Assembly: GCA_015056885.1 (NCBI GenBank)
Contig: SVFL01000012.1
Span: forward strand, 1-64,000
Length of the DNA: 64,000 nucleotides
DNA from: Lachnospiraceae bacterium
GTDB lineage: Bacteria > Bacillota > Clostridia > Lachnospirales > Lachnospiraceae
Direction of reading: 5' to 3'
The notes beneath the pieces were generated by a model. That model did not search any database and was not told the DNA's origin. It saw only the letters and a list, made by a program, of their open reading frames with translations. Within the stretch, counting starts at the first letter, position 1; every line of letters begins with the position of its first letter. A program made the position numbers and the translations under genes. Shown here in pieces: positions 35,301 through 44,849 of the stretch.

Positions 35301-38294
35301 ATGAGCACGACAGAGATTTTTTTAATCTTGGGAATCAATCCTGTAAAGGATGAGAGAGTGATTAAAAATGCATATAGAGAAAAGCTTGCTGTGACGAATC
35401 CGGAAGATGATCCGGAAGGTTTTAAGCGCCTGCGTCAGGCCTATGAGGAAGCTTGCGTATATGCAAAAACTCCGGATGGGGAAGAAAATGACGGTGCAGA
35501 GGCGGAGCGCGATACCACACCCTCCGGACTTTGGCTGGAGCGTGCTGCTGCTGTTTATGCGGATATTCATTCACGCCAGGATGAAAAGCTTTGGAGTGAT
35601 TTATTTGCGGACGATATTTTTCTGTCTCTGGAGGAGGAAGAGAACTGTCGTTTTAAACTGCTCCGGTTTTTGATGGATCATTTCAGATTGCCCACACATA
35701 TCTGGAAACTTTTGGATAAAAAGATGAATCTGGTGGCCGACGCCGCCAAACTCAGAGAGTCTTTTCCCATGGATTTTATCGGTTATGTAGTAAATCGTTG
35801 TGAGCGTGGTGAAGATATTGAGTTTGATGTGTTCGAGGGTGCTGCGAATGCAGAGTATGATCTATTTATTAATTATTATGATGACTGTTGGCATGCTCTT
35901 TCGGAGGAGAAGGTGCAGGATGCAGAACGGTTTTTAAATGAGGCGGACGGGCTTCATATTTATCATCCCGCCATGGAGGTTTGTCGTGGCAGACTAATGT
36001 ATCTTCAGGGCAAAAAGGATGAGGCGAAGGCCTTCATGAAGGCTTTGTTTGAGAAATATCCCAAGGACAGTATGGTGGGATATAATACGGCAGAGTGCTT
36101 GTGGAAGGATGGAGACAGGGCCGGCGCGGCAGAGGTGTATCTGGCGCTTAAAGAAGAGCATGATAAGCATTATATGGCAAATGTGCGCCTCACAGAGTGG
36201 TATTATGATATCGGTGAATATGATAAGGCTAAAAAGTGTGCAGAAGGTGTATTGTCTTCCGGTGCAGATGACAATTTTATGGAAATTCTGACCAAGGTAA
36301 ATGAGAAGCTTGAGGGCGGTCTGGAAGATAAATGGCGCAATGACAAGGATTTGATAGCAGGAATGGAGCTTGGCTGGTGCTACTTGCAGGATGGAAAGAC
36401 CAGTAAGGGTATCCGTCTGACCAAGGAATTGGAAAAGGCTATGACTGCTGAGAAAAAGATGGAGTTTCATGGTCTTTTGGCAAAGCTTTATATTGAGCAG
36501 GGAGATTTGCAAGAGGCGATTGATATTTCTAAAATTTGGGAGAGTATGCTTAAGGCGCAGATTCCCCTGGACGAGACGGAAGAAGCCAGAGAAAAGAATG
36601 AGGATCGCGTGCGTCAGGCACGTATGATTCGTATTCAGTGTTATAAAATGCTGGGGTATAAGGACTCGGCACAATTTCAGAATGCCATTGCGGAGATTAC
36701 ACTGGCAGAGACCGGGACAGCCAAGGATATTGGTCTGCTTTTGGAGAAGGCGTACATCTATACGGAGATGGAGGAGTATGAAAAGGCTCTTGAGGTTACG
36801 GACCGTCTGATTCAGGAGTATCAGGTATATGCAGCAGCAGCCACTGCCATAGAGGCTTATCGCAGACAGTGGGAGGCCGGGGGGGTGGTTCAAAACGCAA
36901 GACTTTGCATTGATAAGTTTCCTGCCTATATCCGAGCCTATGAGCATTTGGGAAGAGTTTATCTGGATTTGAATGAGTATGAGCTTTTGAAAGAGCTTTT
37001 AGAGCTTGCCAAGCAAAATGGTGTGGAGAGCCCTTATTTTGAAGCATTTGAATATCAGATGAATCATGAAGTGCCGGAAGTAGAAGAACTTAATAAAAAA
37101 CTGGATGAGTTTGACAAGAATTATCAGGACAGACTGGATGATGGCGAATTTGCCCTATATGAAAAAGGATTGCCCATTATTACAGAGTATATGTACTGGT
37201 TTCCCGGGGCTTATATGTTCCGCAGAAGGGCATCCTTCCATGTCAGTGGTCAGCAGTTGGAAAAGGCTTTGGCCGATTATGAGAAGGCTTTGGCGGAAGA
37301 GCCGGCAGACCCTTATGTGTTTACCGGTATGAGTAATGTGTATCGTCTGATGGGCAATTATGAGCAGGCTCTTGTGTGTATGAAAAAAGCGATGCTCTAT
37401 GCAGAAAGTGATTTAGAAAAGGCGTTGAACTATCACACGGCACGCATATATATGCTTTTGGGCGATGACGAAATGGCGCTTTTCTGGATGGAAAAATATG
37501 AGAAGGCTGTACCTGATGCAATCAATCATTTGAAATGTATGTCAGAGTGTCTTGCAAGACTGGGAAGAGTAGAAGATGCTCTGGATAAGGTAAAATCACT
37601 TTATACAGAGGGAGATCCTGCGAAAAACGGTTATTATAAGGCTGTTGCAGAAGTTTATCGCATGGCAGGCAAGTTTGAAGATGGACTTCAGGCAACGTTG
37701 CCATGGATTAAGAAGATGCTAAAAGGTCCTCTCAACATGCTTTCCATGATGGCCGGAAAAGCAGATAAAGATGCCTATATTGATATGCTTAATAGTTTTG
37801 CGTGGTATGCACTTGTATGCGGTAAGAAGAAAGAAGCTTTAGATTATCTCACAAAGCAAGTTAAGAATGGACTTCATCAGCGAGGTAAATATTCTGATGA
37901 GGGATTAGAGGATATGATTTTCGCGGCGATTTTGTTCGGGGAACATGAAGTGGGAGCTCAATTTGCAAAAATATTAAAAAGTTTTATGGAAAAGGCCGAC
38001 GAAAAGGCCGTGGACGAGTATTTTGACAGACCCAAAGGAAGACTTACCAGAGAGTTTCTGGCAGGCTACTATACTTTGTCGGATGAAGAGTTGCAGCAGA
38101 TTCTGGATAAGGAGAGCAAATGTGCAATCTGTAGTTTCTGTCTGATGCCTTTGTGTAAGGAGTTGGAGGCTATGCGGATTCTTTTGTTGATAAAGCAGGG
38201 CAAAATTGCAGAAGCAAAGGAGCGTCTGGAGCACAATTTGAAAGTGCAGCCATATGATGAGTATATGCAGGCTATTGCAGCGGTTTTGAATTAG
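35301..38294 (+). CDS. J-like domain and tetratricopeptide repeat protein, partner of the adjacent Hsp70
   Basis: A protein of 997 residues. The first 60 residues resemble a J domain (TEIFLILGINPVKDERVIKNAYREKLAVTNPEDDPEGFKRLRQAYEEA), but the HPD tripeptide that triggers Hsp70 ATPase is replaced by NPE. The rest is a long helical solenoid of TPR-like repeats, e.g. LEKALADYEKALAEEPADPYVFTGMSNVYRLMGNYEQAL near residues 650-690. I chose ATG 35301 (GAGGGAG upstream). It lies 14 bases ahead of an HscC-like Hsp70 gene, so the product is probably a client adaptor for that chaperone. Confidence 0.85.
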   Translation: MSTTEIFLILGINPVKDERVIKNAYREKLAVTNPEDDPEGFKRLRQAYEEACVYAKTPDGEENDGAEAERDTTPSGLWLERAAAVYADIHSRQDEKLWSDLFADDIFLSLEEEENCRFKLLRFLMDHFRLPTHIWKLLDKKMNLVADAAKLRESFPMDFIGYVVNRCERGEDIEFDVFEGAANAEYDLFINYYDDCWHALSEEKVQDAERFLNEADGLHIYHPAMEVCRGRLMYLQGKKDEAKAFMKALFEKYPKDSMVGYNTAECLWKDGDRAGAAEVYLALKEEHDKHYMANVRLTEWYYDIGEYDKAKKCAEGVLSSGADDNFMEILTKVNEKLEGGLEDKWRNDKDLIAGMELGWCYLQDGKTSKGIRLTKELEKAMTAEKKMEFHGLLAKLYIEQGDLQEAIDISKIWESMLKAQIPLDETEEAREKNEDRVRQARMIRIQCYKMLGYKDSAQFQNAIAEITLAETGTAKDIGLLLEKAYIYTEMEEYEKALEVTDRLIQEYQVYAAAATAIEAYRRQWEAGGVVQNARLCIDKFPAYIRAYEHLGRVYLDLNEYELLKELLELAKQNGVESPYFEAFEYQMNHEVPEVEELNKKLDEFDKNYQDRLDDGEFALYEKGLPIITEYMYWFPGAYMFRRRASFHVSGQQLEKALADYEKALAEEPADPYVFTGMSNVYRLMGNYEQALVCMKKAMLYAESDLEKALNYHTARIYMLLGDDEMALFWMEKYEKAVPDAINHLKCMSECLARLGRVEDALDKVKSLYTEGDPAKNGYYKAVAEVYRMAGKFEDGLQATLPWIKKMLKGPLNMLSMMAGKADKDAYIDMLNSFAWYALVCGKKKEALDYLTKQVKNGLHQRGKYSDEGLEDMIFAAILFGEHEVGAQFAKILKSFMEKADEKAVDEYFDRPKGRLTREFLAGYYTLSDEELQQILDKESKCAICSFCLMPLCKELEAMRILLLIKQGKIAEAKERLEHNLKVQPYDEYMQAIAAVLN

Positions 38295-38308
38295 AAAGGA
38301 AGTTTTGA

Positions 38309-40000
38309 ATGATAGTTGGTATTGACTTAGGTACCACCAATTCCCTGGTGGCCTATTTCACAGAAGAGGGTCCCAAGATTATTCCCAACAGACTGGGAAA
38401 GAATCTGACCCCTTCCGTGGTAAGTGTAGATGAGGAAGGTAATGTTTATGTGGGTGAAACAGCAAGAGAACGCATGAGTCTGTATCCCACTACGGTAGCC
38501 CAGACCTTTAAGCGCAGTATGGGAACGGAGCGTACATATTATCTGGGAAACAGGGCTTTTAAGCCCGAGGAACTTTCCAGCATGGTACTTCGTGCACTGA
38601 AGGAAGATGCAGAGGCATATCTTGGTGAAGAGGTGACAGAGGCGGTTATCAGTGTGCCGGCTTATTTTGACGACAAGCGCAGAAAGGCGACCAAGCGTGC
38701 AGGTGAGCTGGCGGGACTTAAAGTAGAGCGAATGATTTCTGAGCCCACTGCAGCGGCTGTGGCTTATGGATTGTATGATAAAAATCAGGATACCAGATTT
38801 CTGGTGTTTGACTTGGGCGGCGGTACCTTTGATGTGTCTGTATTGGAGTTGTACCATAATATTTTGGAGGTTCGTGCTGTAGCAGGAGATAATTATCTGG
38901 GCGGAGAGGATTTTACCCAGGAGATGGCAAAGCTTTTCTTACATAAGGCGAAGCTTTCCATGTCCCAGCTTTCTGAGAAGGAGCAGGTGCGTCTCATGAA
39001 GGCGGCGGAGAAGGCAAAATGTGATATTAACGATGGAGCTTCCGTAACCATGAGCTTTCTGTATCAGGATGAAATGAAGGAGGAAGTGATTACTGCCAAG
39101 GAGTATGAGGAGGCATGTGAGGAGCTTCTGATGAAGATTCGTGAACCGGTGAAGAAAAGTCTTTCGGATGCAGGACTGAAGCTTTCTGATATCGATGAGG
39201 TGCTTTTGATTGGCGGAGCCACCAGACTGGGGATTGTGCGCGATTTTCTGATTCGTCTGTTCCGCAAGTTCCCGGATACCAGATTAAACCCCGATGAGAC
39301 TGTTGCTTTGGGAGCTGCCATTCAGGGAGCCATGAAAGAGCGCAGAGAGGAAGTAAAAGAGGTGATTCTTACCGATGTCTGTTCCTTTACTTTGGGAACA
39401 GAGGTAGTGGTGGAATACGATGAAGATAAATATGAGGATGGAAGATTTTGTCCCATCATTGAGAGAAATACGGTGATTCCTGCCAGCCGTACCGAGCGTC
39501 TTTATACGGTGAGAGACAACCAAACCACGGTGCGCGTGAGAGTGCTTCAGGGAGAGAGTCGTTTTGCCAGAAATAACTTGTTTTTGGGTGAATTAGAGAT
39601 TGAGGTGCCCAAGAATTTAAAGGGCAGAGAGGCCATTGATGTGACCTATACCTATGACATCAATTCGCTGTTGGAGGTTGAGGTAAAGGGTGTTTCCACA
39701 GGGGCTTCCAAGAAGCTAATCATCAAGGGTGAAGAAAATCAGATGACCGATGAAGAGATTCAGAAACGTATGGAAGAACTGGCTTATCTGAAGATTCAGC
39801 CCAGAGACCAGGAGGAGAATCGTCTGGTGCTGCTTCGTGCAGAGCGTATGTATGAGGAGTCTTTGGGAGACCGCAGACAAATCATTGACCGTTATCTTAC
39901 AGCTTTTGATGCGGCATTGAAACGCGGCGACCACGATGAGATCCGTGAAGCCAGAGAAGATTTAATAGAAATTTTGGAAGATGACGACGGTAATATTTGA
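38309..40000 (+). CDS. hscC: HscC-like Hsp70 chaperone
   Basis: A protein of 563 residues. The ATPase domain holds the family signatures GIDLGTTNSLVAYF at the N terminus, FDLGGGTFDVSVLE near residue 170 and the third signature LLIGGATRLGIVRDFL near 295. The substrate-binding domain and a shortened lid follow. The length and pattern fit HscC rather than DnaK (about 610-640). HscC-type Hsp70s work with dedicated J proteins, here most likely the upstream TPR protein. The ribosome-binding site AAAGGAAG overlaps the preceding stop region. Confidence 0.88.
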   Translation: MIVGIDLGTTNSLVAYFTEEGPKIIPNRLGKNLTPSVVSVDEEGNVYVGETARERMSLYPTTVAQTFKRSMGTERTYYLGNRAFKPEELSSMVLRALKEDAEAYLGEEVTEAVISVPAYFDDKRRKATKRAGELAGLKVERMISEPTAAAVAYGLYDKNQDTRFLVFDLGGGTFDVSVLELYHNILEVRAVAGDNYLGGEDFTQEMAKLFLHKAKLSMSQLSEKEQVRLMKAAEKAKCDINDGASVTMSFLYQDEMKEEVITAKEYEEACEELLMKIREPVKKSLSDAGLKLSDIDEVLLIGGATRLGIVRDFLIRLFRKFPDTRLNPDETVALGAAIQGAMKERREEVKEVILTDVCSFTLGTEVVVEYDEDKYEDGRFCPIIERNTVIPASRTERLYTVRDNQTTVRVRVLQGESRFARNNLFLGELEIEVPKNLKGREAIDVTYTYDINSLLEVEVKGVSTGASKKLIIKGEENQMTDEEIQKRMEELAYLKIQPRDQEENRLVLLRAERMYEESLGDRRQIIDRYLTAFDAALKRGDHDEIREAREDLIEILEDDDGNI

Positions 40001-40058
40001 CAAGGCCGAAGGAAGAATTTATAATATTTAGTTAATGAGTATTTTGGAGGATAAACCA

Positions 40059-42713
40059 ATGCAAAAACATGGTGTGAATGATTTACGAAGAATGTATTTG
40101 GACTTCTTTGAGAGCAAGGAGCATTTAAAGATGAAGAGCTTTTCGCTGGTGCCTCACAACGACAACAGCCTGCTTATCATCAACTCCGGTATGGCTCCCT
40201 TGAAGCCTTATTTTACCGGCCAGGAGATTCCCCCTCGTAAGAGAGTGACCACCTGTCAGAAGTGTGTTCGTACAGGTGATATCGAGAACGTAGGTAAGAC
40301 TGCAAGACATCTTACCTTCTTTGAGATGCTTGGAAACTTCTCTTTTGGAGATTATTTTAAGCATGAGGCCATTGCCTGGAGCTGGGAGTTTTTGACCAAG
40401 CATGTAGGAATGGAGCCCGAGAGACTTTATCCTTCCATCTATTGTGAGGATGACGAGGCTTTCGATATCTGGACTCAGGAAATCGGTGTGCCTGCTGAGA
40501 AGATTACCCGTTTCTATCGTGATGAGAATGGTGATTGTGATAACTTCTGGGAGCATGGCGCAGGTCCCTGCGGCCCTTGTTCCGAGATTTATTATGACAG
40601 AGGCGAGAAATACGGCTGTGGCAAGCCTGACTGTAAGGTAGGCTGTGACTGTGACCGTTTCATGGAAGTCTGGAACAATGTATTTACTCAGTTTGACAGT
40701 GACGGACATGGTAATTACACCGAGCTTGCACAGAAAAATATCGATACCGGTATGGGTCTTGAGAGACTGGCAGTGGTAGTACAGGATGTGAATTCTGTAT
40801 TTGACATCGATACCATGAAGGCAATCCGTGACCGTATCTGTGAGATTGCAAATGTTACTTATCAGACTGATGATGCCAAGGATGTATCGATCCGTCTGAT
40901 TACTGACCATATTCGTTCTTCTACCTTTATGATTAGTGATGGTATTATGCCCTCCAACGAAGGTCGTGGTTATGTGCTTCGTCGTTTGATTCGTCGTGCA
41001 GCTAGACATGGAAGACTCTTGGGTATTGAGGGCAAGTTCCTTGCAGAGCTTAGCCGCACTGTAATTAATGAGTGTAAGGATGGTTATCCTGAACTTGATG
41101 AGAAACAGGAGTTTATTTTGACTGTTCTCACCAACGAGGAGAATAAATTTGATGCGACCATCGATCAGGGCTTAAGTATTTTGGCAGAGATGGAAGAAGA
41201 GATGAGAAAATCCGGTGCCAAGGAGCTTTCCGGTGAGAATGCGTTTAAGCTTTATGACACCTACGGATTTCCTATGGATTTGACAGAGGAAATTTTGGAG
41301 GAGAAGGGCTTTACTATTGATCATGCAGGTTTTGCAGCATGTATGGAAGAGCAGAAGACCAAGGCAAGAAATGCTCGTAAAGAGACTAATTACATGGGTG
41401 CAGATGCTACTGTGTACGATTCCATTGACGCTGCTATTACTTCTGAGTTTGTAGGTTATGACAGATTGCAGCACAATTCCAAGATTGCTGTGCTGACCTC
41501 TGAGACAGAGATTGTACAGGCTTTGACCGATGGACAGGTTGGTACTATTATTGTGGACGAGACTCCATTCTATGCTACCATGGGTGGTCAGAAGGCAGAT
41601 ATCGGTGTGATTTCCACTGCTGACGGTAACTTTGAAGTCAAGGATACTGTAAAGCTTTTGGGAGGCAAGGTTGGCCACATCGGTGTGGTTACAAGCGGTA
41701 TGATTAAGGTTGGCGATGAAGCAACTTTGACAGTTGATGCCGAGCATCGTGCAGATACCTGTAAGAACCACTCTGCAACCCATTTGCTTCAGAAGGCACT
41801 TCGTGAGGTTCTGGGTACTCATGTAGAGCAGAACGGTTCCTATGTGGACGGTGAGAGACTGAGATTTGACTTCAGCCACTTCCAGGCTATGACAGCAGAA
41901 GAACTGGCTAAAGTTGAAAAGATGGTAAATGATAAAATTGCTGAGGCGATTCCCGTAGTTACGGATGTGATGACTATTGAGGAGGCTAAGAAGACCGGCG
42001 CGATGCAGCTCTTTGGTGAGAAGTATGGTGAGACTGTCCGTGTGGTACGTATGGGCGAGTTCTCCATCGAGTTCTGTGGTGGTACTCATGTGGCTAATAC
42101 TGCATCCATCACTGCATTCAAGATTGTTTCCGAGAACGGTGTTGCAGCAGGTGTAAGACGTATTGAGGCACTGACCGGCAACGGTGTGTTTGCATATTAT
42201 CGTGATTTGGAGAAGACCTTGGAGCAGGCTGCAAAGGTACTTAAGACCACTCCGAACGGTCTGGTTGAGAAGTGTGAGCATGTGATGGCTGACATGAAGG
42301 CACTTGCATCCGAGAACGAGTCCCTGAAGAGCAAGGCAGCCAAGGATGCACTTGGTGATGTTATGGATCAGGTGGTTGAGATTAAGGGCGTTAAGCTTCT
42401 TGCAACCAGTGTAAGCGGTGTTGACATGAATGGCTTAAGAGACCTTGGTGACCAGCTGAAGGAGAAGCTTGGCGAGGGTGTTGTAGTACTTTTGTCCGAT
42501 CAGGATGGTAAGGTAAATATGGTTGCTATGGCTACCGACGGCGCTGTTAAGGCAGGTGCTCATGCAGGTAACCTGATTAAGGGTATCGCTGCTCTGGTAG
42601 GCGGTGGCGGCGGCGGACGCCCCAACATGGCTCAGGCAGGCGGTAAGAACCCCGCAGGCATCCCCGATGCAATCGCAGAGGCTTCCAAAGTACTCGAGAG
42701 CCAGCTTGCGTGA
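40059..42713 (+). CDS. alaS: Alanine-tRNA ligase
   Basis: A protein of 884 residues with all AlaRS parts: class II catalytic domain (LGNFSFGDYFKHEAI, HGAGPCGPCSEIYYDRG), tRNA-recognition helices, an editing domain with the zinc ligands HSATHLLQ and CGGTHVANT, and the C-terminal C-Ala domain ending in a glycine run (GGGGGGRPNMAQAGGKNP). ATG 40035 is in frame, but GGAGG lies nine bases before ATG 40059, and the family N terminus starts there. There is no T-box in the 58-base gap, so it is probably co-transcribed with the chaperone pair. Structured repeat B follows. Confidence 0.97.
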   Translation: MQKHGVNDLRRMYLDFFESKEHLKMKSFSLVPHNDNSLLIINSGMAPLKPYFTGQEIPPRKRVTTCQKCVRTGDIENVGKTARHLTFFEMLGNFSFGDYFKHEAIAWSWEFLTKHVGMEPERLYPSIYCEDDEAFDIWTQEIGVPAEKITRFYRDENGDCDNFWEHGAGPCGPCSEIYYDRGEKYGCGKPDCKVGCDCDRFMEVWNNVFTQFDSDGHGNYTELAQKNIDTGMGLERLAVVVQDVNSVFDIDTMKAIRDRICEIANVTYQTDDAKDVSIRLITDHIRSSTFMISDGIMPSNEGRGYVLRRLIRRAARHGRLLGIEGKFLAELSRTVINECKDGYPELDEKQEFILTVLTNEENKFDATIDQGLSILAEMEEEMRKSGAKELSGENAFKLYDTYGFPMDLTEEILEEKGFTIDHAGFAACMEEQKTKARNARKETNYMGADATVYDSIDAAITSEFVGYDRLQHNSKIAVLTSETEIVQALTDGQVGTIIVDETPFYATMGGQKADIGVISTADGNFEVKDTVKLLGGKVGHIGVVTSGMIKVGDEATLTVDAEHRADTCKNHSATHLLQKALREVLGTHVEQNGSYVDGERLRFDFSHFQAMTAEELAKVEKMVNDKIAEAIPVVTDVMTIEEAKKTGAMQLFGEKYGETVRVVRMGEFSIEFCGGTHVANTASITAFKIVSENGVAAGVRRIEALTGNGVFAYYRDLEKTLEQAAKVLKTTPNGLVEKCEHVMADMKALASENESLKSKAAKDALGDVMDQVVEIKGVKLLATSVSGVDMNGLRDLGDQLKEKLGEGVVVLLSDQDGKVNMVAMATDGAVKAGAHAGNLIKGIAALVGGGGGGRPNMAQAGGKNPAGIPDAIAEASKVLESQLA

Positions 42714-42731
42714 TAGTTTGGATTAGTAAAT

Positions 42732-42972
42732 GTCCCAATTCGCTTATTTGTGTTTGGGAAATGGAAGATATCGATTAGATGCTTTATGTCCTACCACGAG
42801 ACCTTGAAAAACGCCGGTGCTTGGCGAGGTCAAACGATATTGCTTAGCAATATCGTTTCGAGCCTAGCATCCGTTGCGCTTTTTCACGGAGCGAAAGCGT
42901 TCCGTGGTAGGATATAATGCGTCTCAAGCGATAAGGTGCAAATCCCACAAACACAAATAAGCGAATTGGGAC
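42732..42972 (+). repeat. Structured intergenic repeat, family I, copy B
   Basis: A 241-base element between alaS and the next gene. The outermost arms are a perfect 23-bp inverted repeat (42732-42754/42950-42972). Further pairings are TATCG/CGATA, GATGC/GCGTC, and an 18-base arm with two mismatches (42781-42798/42903-42920). Core: GAAAAACGCCGGTGCTTGG pairs with CCTAGCATCC and GCGCTTTTT. Hairpin ACGATATTGC/GCAATATCGT has a TTA loop, and hairpin ACGGA/TCCGT encloses GCGAAAGC. The core agrees with copies A and C, including paired changes (GGTGC/GCATC here, GGCAC/GTGTC there). There is no terminal T-run. Confidence 0.85.
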
Positions 42973-42996
42973 TATAAAATAACATGGAGGAGTCGC

Positions 42997-44826
42997 ATGA
43001 AGGAAATCAGAAAAGTGATTGTAAAAACTTTAATTGCTGTTTGGTGTCTTTCAGGCGGCTCCCTTTCTCTTATGTTAAACGGTTATGCCACAGATGTGCC
43101 TGTGGCAAAATATTTTTTTACAGTTCTGGAGTCTTTGGATGGCAGAGGGATGGAGATGTTATTTGCACTGCTCGGAGTGGGAACTATGTTTTATCTGGTG
43201 CGAGACCGGCAGAAAAACAAATCCGTCAGCGGTCTTTCTGCATTTTTTGCGGTCTGTACCGCCTTTGGTATCAGCTATGAGAAGACAAGCTCCTGGGACT
43301 GTATTTTTTTGTTCGGGAATCAGTTGTTATTTGCAGTATTTACCATGGTTGGATTTTATCTGCTCTACAAAAACTGTATTTTGTTTATTGGACTGATATT
43401 CGATTACAAAAAGGACTGGCTGAAAACAGATGCGGGGAGCCGGTTGGGAAAACTTTTGTTTGAGGAACATCCTTTTGCGGGGCCTTTGGTGTTTTTGCTG
43501 GTGACCGGTCTGCCATGGCTTGTGGCATTTTTTCCCGGAACATTGCAGTGGGATGCCCACGGACAGTTATGGATGACATTGGGAGCTATAGAGCAGACCA
43601 GCTATCATCCGGTGTTTATTACCAATTATATGGGGGGCTGTATCAAGCTGGGACGCATGGTGTTCGGCTCAGACTCTGTGGGTTTGTTGTTTTATTGCCT
43701 GCCCCAGTTTGTTGTACAGAGTCTTGTATTTTCTTATGTGATGACTGTATTAAAGCGATTGAAGGCACCGGTGTTGTTTCGCTGGGGCGCATTGTTGTTC
43801 TGGGGTGTATTCCCTTATTTCCAGATATGGGGATATACCATGGTTAAGGATACTCCTTATTATGTGGCCTTTGTATTGCTTATGGCAGTGGCAGTGGATG
43901 TGCTCGGAAGCGGCATGACAAAAAAGTATCATTATGTCCTTATGGCTGTTGCAGCATCTGTCATGGCTCTTTCCAGAAATGACGGAAGATATGTGCTGGC
44001 TATCGGTCTGCTTGCACTAATTTTGTGTTATCGTAAGTATTGGCGTATTTGGACGGTTGGACTGGCGGCTTGCCTGGTGCTTTTAGTGGTGGAGGAGCAG
44101 ATTTATATGCCCGCTGCCGGAATAGGTAAGGGGCCTGCAGGTGAGATGCTGTCTGTGCCTTTACAGCAGACGGCAAGATATTTACGTGACCACTACGATG
44201 AGGTGACACCGGAGGAAGCGGCTGTTTTGCAGGAAGGTTTTGAGCTTTCCTTGGAGGAGATGGCTGCCAGATATCGTCCCATGATTTCGGATTCTGTTAA
44301 GAGTGTCTTCGTGGATAATCCGAACGGCGATTATTTGAAGCAGTATTTCAAAGTGTGGTTTGCTCAGTTTAAAAAGCACCCGGATACTTATGTACAGGCT
44401 TTTCTGAATCAGATATACGGATATTTTTATCCCAATTGTCCCAATTACGGAGATTATCTGACAGTGACCTATTTGGGTAATGCAGATTATTTGAAGGATG
44501 ATTATCTGGATTTGGAATTTGGCATTCAAAACAATTGGCTCAGGGAGTTTTTGCGCCATACGATTTATACGGTGGAGAAGATGCCCGGGCTGTCTTTGTT
44601 GTACGGTTGCGGTATTTACACCTATCTGCTTTTAGGGGCAGCGATTGGTTTGCTCAGCAGAAAGAAGTGGCGCCAGATGGCAGTTCTTACGCCGGCATTT
44701 TGCGTGCTTTTGATTTGTATGGTTTCTCCTGTAAACGGTTATCTCAGGTATATGATGCCTGTGATGGCAGCAATGCCGATTTGGGGCACATGGTGGTATC
44801 AGAATTGTACCGGAGAAAAGCAGTAG
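42997..44826 (+). CDS. Polytopic membrane protein, DUF6020-like (possible GT-C fold)
   Basis: A protein of 609 residues with about 13 hydrophobic segments. The most distinctive region is FFPGTLQWDAHGQLWMTLG near residue 185, followed by SYHPVFITNYMGG. An acidic residue in the first external loop after an early helix, as here, is typical of GT-C glycosyltransferases, and the DUF6020 family shares this pattern. The natural role would be attaching or moving sugars for a surface polymer, but no substrate can be named. GGAGG precedes the ATG. It is followed by another large membrane protein, probably in one operon. Confidence 0.75.
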   Translation: MKEIRKVIVKTLIAVWCLSGGSLSLMLNGYATDVPVAKYFFTVLESLDGRGMEMLFALLGVGTMFYLVRDRQKNKSVSGLSAFFAVCTAFGISYEKTSSWDCIFLFGNQLLFAVFTMVGFYLLYKNCILFIGLIFDYKKDWLKTDAGSRLGKLLFEEHPFAGPLVFLLVTGLPWLVAFFPGTLQWDAHGQLWMTLGAIEQTSYHPVFITNYMGGCIKLGRMVFGSDSVGLLFYCLPQFVVQSLVFSYVMTVLKRLKAPVLFRWGALLFWGVFPYFQIWGYTMVKDTPYYVAFVLLMAVAVDVLGSGMTKKYHYVLMAVAASVMALSRNDGRYVLAIGLLALILCYRKYWRIWTVGLAACLVLLVVEEQIYMPAAGIGKGPAGEMLSVPLQQTARYLRDHYDEVTPEEAAVLQEGFELSLEEMAARYRPMISDSVKSVFVDNPNGDYLKQYFKVWFAQFKKHPDTYVQAFLNQIYGYFYPNCPNYGDYLTVTYLGNADYLKDDYLDLEFGIQNNWLREFLRHTIYTVEKMPGLSLLYGCGIYTYLLLGAAIGLLSRKKWRQMAVLTPAFCVLLICMVSPVNGYLRYMMPVMAAMPIWGTWWYQNCTGEKQ

Positions 44827-44849
44827 AGGATAAGAAAGGTTAGTTGCAG

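Noticed and set aside
41172..42281. 369-residue ORF on the - strand inside alaS
   Set aside because: It is antisense to a certain gene; the long frame arises from codon bias and the protein is rich in Ser, Leu, His and Cys, as shadow frames are here.
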